A DNA stretch of 64,000 nucleotides, from assembly GCA_030674155.1 (NCBI GenBank), contig CM060339.1, positions 40,357,630-40,421,629 of the forward strand, in the 5' to 3' direction. The notes beneath the pieces were generated by a model. It was not told where the DNA came from. It ran no database searches and worked only from the letters and a program-made list of their open reading frames with translations. This DNA is from Stramonita haemastoma. Lineage: Eukaryota; Mollusca; Gastropoda; Neogastropoda; Muricidae. Position numbers and translations under genes: made by a program. This document shows positions 61,160-64,000 of the stretch, piece by piece. The number at the start of each line of letters is the position of its first letter. Positions within the stretch are counted from its first letter, which is position 1.

Positions 61160-61374
61160 ACTAGAGAGAGAGAGAGAGAGAGGAGAGAGAGGGAGAGGAG
61201 GGAGAGAGAGAGAGAGAGAGGAGAGAGGAGGAGGGAGGAGGGAAGGAGGGGGAAGTGGAGAGAGAGAGAGAGGGGAGGGGGGAAGTGGAGAGAGAGAGAG
61301 AGGGGGGGGAAGTGAGAGAGAGAGAGAGGGAGAGAGAGAGGAAGAGAGAGAGAGGAGGGAAGGGGGGAGGGGAG

Positions 61375-61439
<65 letters not shown>

Positions 61440-61440
61440 G
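61160..61440. repeat. (GA)n-rich purine tract
   Basis: About 280 bp of A/G-only DNA on the plus strand, mostly (GA)n with GGGG and GAAG interruptions. Confidence 0.93.
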
Positions 61441-61784
61441 TGGGTGGGGTAGGGTGGATACAAGTACTCATCAAAAAGTAGAAAAGAAATATTTTAAACA
61501 TTTCAGTCAGAGAGAAAAGCACTCAGACCTTATACCACAATAGGAATCTTTGTTCCCCACTTTTTAAAATTAATTAATACATGGAATTTGTATAGCCTAT
61601 CTCTTGTAAAGACAAATCAAAGCGCTTGCATTTGACCTACAGAGCCACAGATCATGCTGCCACCAGGCGCAAAGATCAACGACGAACAACGATGATCAAC
61701 TGTTGTTGTCTTGTTGCTGCTGTACACTTTAGAACTGCTTGCCCTGTTTCTCTGTTTCTCTGTCTGAGCTCTCTCATGCTAAAA

Positions 61785-61832
61785 ACACACACACACACAC
61801 GCACAGTACACACACACACAGTACACACCACA

Positions 61833-61891
<59 letters not shown>

Positions 61892-61901
61892 GACACACAG
61901 A

Positions 61902-61958
<57 letters not shown>

Positions 61959-61970
61959 CACACACACACC
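61785..61970. repeat. (CA)n microsatellite
   Basis: (CA)n with GTACAC and GTGACACACAG interruptions. Confidence 0.93.
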
Positions 61971-61982
61971 ACAACCAGGCCA

Positions 61983-62168
61983 AAACACATGCAGAACATC
62001 TTGCGCAAACGTTAAATCCTGTTCCACTTTTCGTAAGAGTAGGCCATCATGTGCCGGTGGAACATATGACAAGATTTACAAAACTGCATACAACACGGGG
62101 ACTGGATGTAACAAAGCACATGAGTGCTTACTCCATTATCCTGAATATAAAAGAGTTTAAATAAATAT
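61983..62168 (+). mobile_element. SINE family A 3' fragment
   Basis: GCAGAACATCTTGCGCAAAC, AGAGTAGGCCATCATGTGCC, GGGGACTGGATGTAACAAAG and CTGAATATAAAAGAG. Confidence 0.75.
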
Positions 62169-62305
62169 GATAAATAACACACACAACACACACACACACG
62201 CACACGTTTATGGCTTGTAAAAGAAATTTGTGTTGTCATTATGTCCGCATAGGTTGAAAATTTCTTATGCCTACTGATAATGAGATTGAGAATATCAACT
62301 GGCTC

Positions 62306-62453
<148 letters not shown>

Positions 62454-62639
62454 ATGACATCAGCCACAAAAGCTTGCACCATTTTAAAGTTGAAGGGATT
62501 ATGCCCACTGATGTAGGAGCAATGCCACTATGTTATTTTGCTAGACAACTTCCACTCACCGCTTACATTTCTTTGAGCACTCCTCCCCCTCCCTGCCTCC
62601 TACATTCTCTCTCTCACCATTCTCATCTCTCTCTACCTC

Positions 62640-63099
62640 TCTCATCTCTCTCTACACACCCACACAACACCACACTACACACACACACACACACACACTC
62701 ACATGCTTCTGACACCCCCCCACCCCACCCTACCTCCATAGAGTCACACACACACATGTAACACACATACACACATTATACACACATCACACACACATCA
62801 CACACCATGCACACATACTGTACATACACACATCACACACACACCACACACACACATACATACACACAATGTACACACACCACGCACCACACACACACAT
62901 GTACATACACACAAGTACACACAGACACACACACACAAACACACATACACACACACATGTTACTACACACCACACAATGTACAACACACATACACACATG
63001 TAAACACACACACAACACACACACATGTACACACACCATACACACATGTACAACAACACACAACACACATGTAACACACACACACACACACACACACAC

Positions 63100-63131
<32 letters not shown>

Positions 63132-63132
63132 A
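62640..63132. repeat. CA-rich array with CACACATGTA motifs
   Basis: (CA)n is broken at irregular intervals by ACATGTAC and ATAC. No coding evidence. Confidence 0.9.
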
Positions 63133-63287
63133 CTAGAGGATGATGGAAGGATCATGAGAGGACTGGCCTTGTTTCTGACCTTATAAAACATTGATTTTCT
63201 TAAAGATATAAAACTGATAATTTTTCACTATGATTTTCGTTTCATAATGCATGTGCGTAAGTCTGCCACTTTGTAGTCTAGGGTACT

Positions 63288-63355
<68 letters not shown>

Positions 63356-63453
63356 AGGGGGGGGGGGTACAGATGAGCTTGTTTACGTCATTCCCTGCTT
63401 TTCCTTGGGATTTTATCTTAAAAATTCTAAGATGCATTCATACAGCTTGTAAT

Positions 63454-63504
<51 letters not shown>

Positions 63505-63636
63505 GAGGGGAGAGAGAGAGAGAGAGAAGAGAGATTGAGAAGACAAGGATAAAGAGTTTTTACTGATGAGTTTGTTGACGCTTGACGCCTAGTCCCCGCC
63601 CTTGGGTTTGTATGATAAAAATTAACATACAATTTT

Positions 63637-63689
<53 letters not shown>

Positions 63690-63690
63690 C
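63288..63690. repeat. Three (GA)n arrays
   Basis: (GA)n lies at about 63,288-63,355, 63,452-63,535 and 63,639-63,687, separated by unique sequence of 90-100 bp. Confidence 0.93.
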
Positions 63691-64000
63691 TCCGCGCATG
63701 GCATAGCCTAACATTGTTTGTGCCTTGCACTATTTCGGTCGCCGCCGTGTCATCGACTGCATAAATGAGGACAAAGGTTAAAGGGCGAGCTGTGAGGTGG
63801 CGCGTGCTTTCGCAAGGTGAAGGCCGGCTGAGGCGAGCTGATGTTATGCACGGAGTTGTTTGGCAGGCAGTCAGGCAGGCAAGCGGGCATGCAGGCAGGC
63901 AGGCAGGGCAGGCCATGGTAGGATAGGCCTAGGGCCTAGTAGTAGGCCTTCTCGGCGTGTGTCGCTGGCTGCATGTGGTGTCGTGATTGTGGCCTCAATT
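63690..64000. other. GC-rich unique end of window
   Basis: GC and CpG content rise sharply compared with the preceding 8 kb, and a (GGCA)n stretch lies at 63,862-63,905. It could be a promoter or first exon of a gene continuing outside. No frame or splice site could be fixed. Confidence 0.35.

Overview
The window is animal nuclear DNA, most probably from a mollusc and perhaps a marine gastropod. Two multi-exon genes with GT-AG introns are recognisable. The rest is mostly introns, tRNA- and 5S-derived SINE copies, one LINE fragment, and a very large load of simple repeats and minisatellites. The taxon is an inference from repeat style and gene divergence; no marker gene is present. No prokaryotic genes, CRISPR arrays or intact tRNA or rRNA genes were found. 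Nearly all long open frames are translations of (CA)n, (GT)n, (CT)n or G-rich minisatellites and are not genes.

Left end (1-8,722). A two-exon minus-strand gene (1,990-4,506) joins in frame into a 129-residue protein. It matches TEN1, the small OB-fold subunit of the CST telomere-capping complex. Its start lies near a CpG-containing stretch (4,507-5,240) with a CACGTCA box and an AAAATGGCGG element, a possible shared promoter with the next gene. SINE copies fill most of the remainder.

Centre (8,723-32,157). A 12-exon plus-strand gene encodes a USP2-type ubiquitin-specific protease of about 638 residues. A disordered Ser/Arg-rich N-terminus occupies one 858-nt exon. The catalytic domain follows over 11 exons: Cys box ([12 protein letters not shown]), QQD box, zinc-finger half-sites, HLKRF, HYTA and FND. 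Two coding oddities stand out. One zinc-ligand Cys is Phe (TTT at 21,123-21,125). There is also an apparent one-base frame break at 30,313/30,314, which alternative donor use could bypass. Three exon edges have seeded tandem arrays: the exon 1 donor (2 kb G-rich minisatellite), the exon 3 donor (junction in three copies) and the exon 9 acceptor (26 copies of the acceptor plus first codons). Several acceptors have (TG)n where a polypyrimidine tract is expected.

Right of USP2 (32,158-45,960). A long T/G-rich stretch with few SINEs follows the stop codon. It may be a long 3' UTR or downstream flank, with candidate poly(A) signals at 33,181, 34,299 and 45,928.

Right end (45,960-64,000). SINE-rich intergenic DNA includes a nested SINE-in-SINE insertion with target-site duplications (52,226-52,552). 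It is followed by a promoter-like region with a palindromic CRE and a probable non-coding first exon ending CAG|GTAAGA at 54,915/54,916. AT-rich intron-like DNA with two satellites (59,044-59,905) and purine-rich arrays runs on to a GC-rich end.
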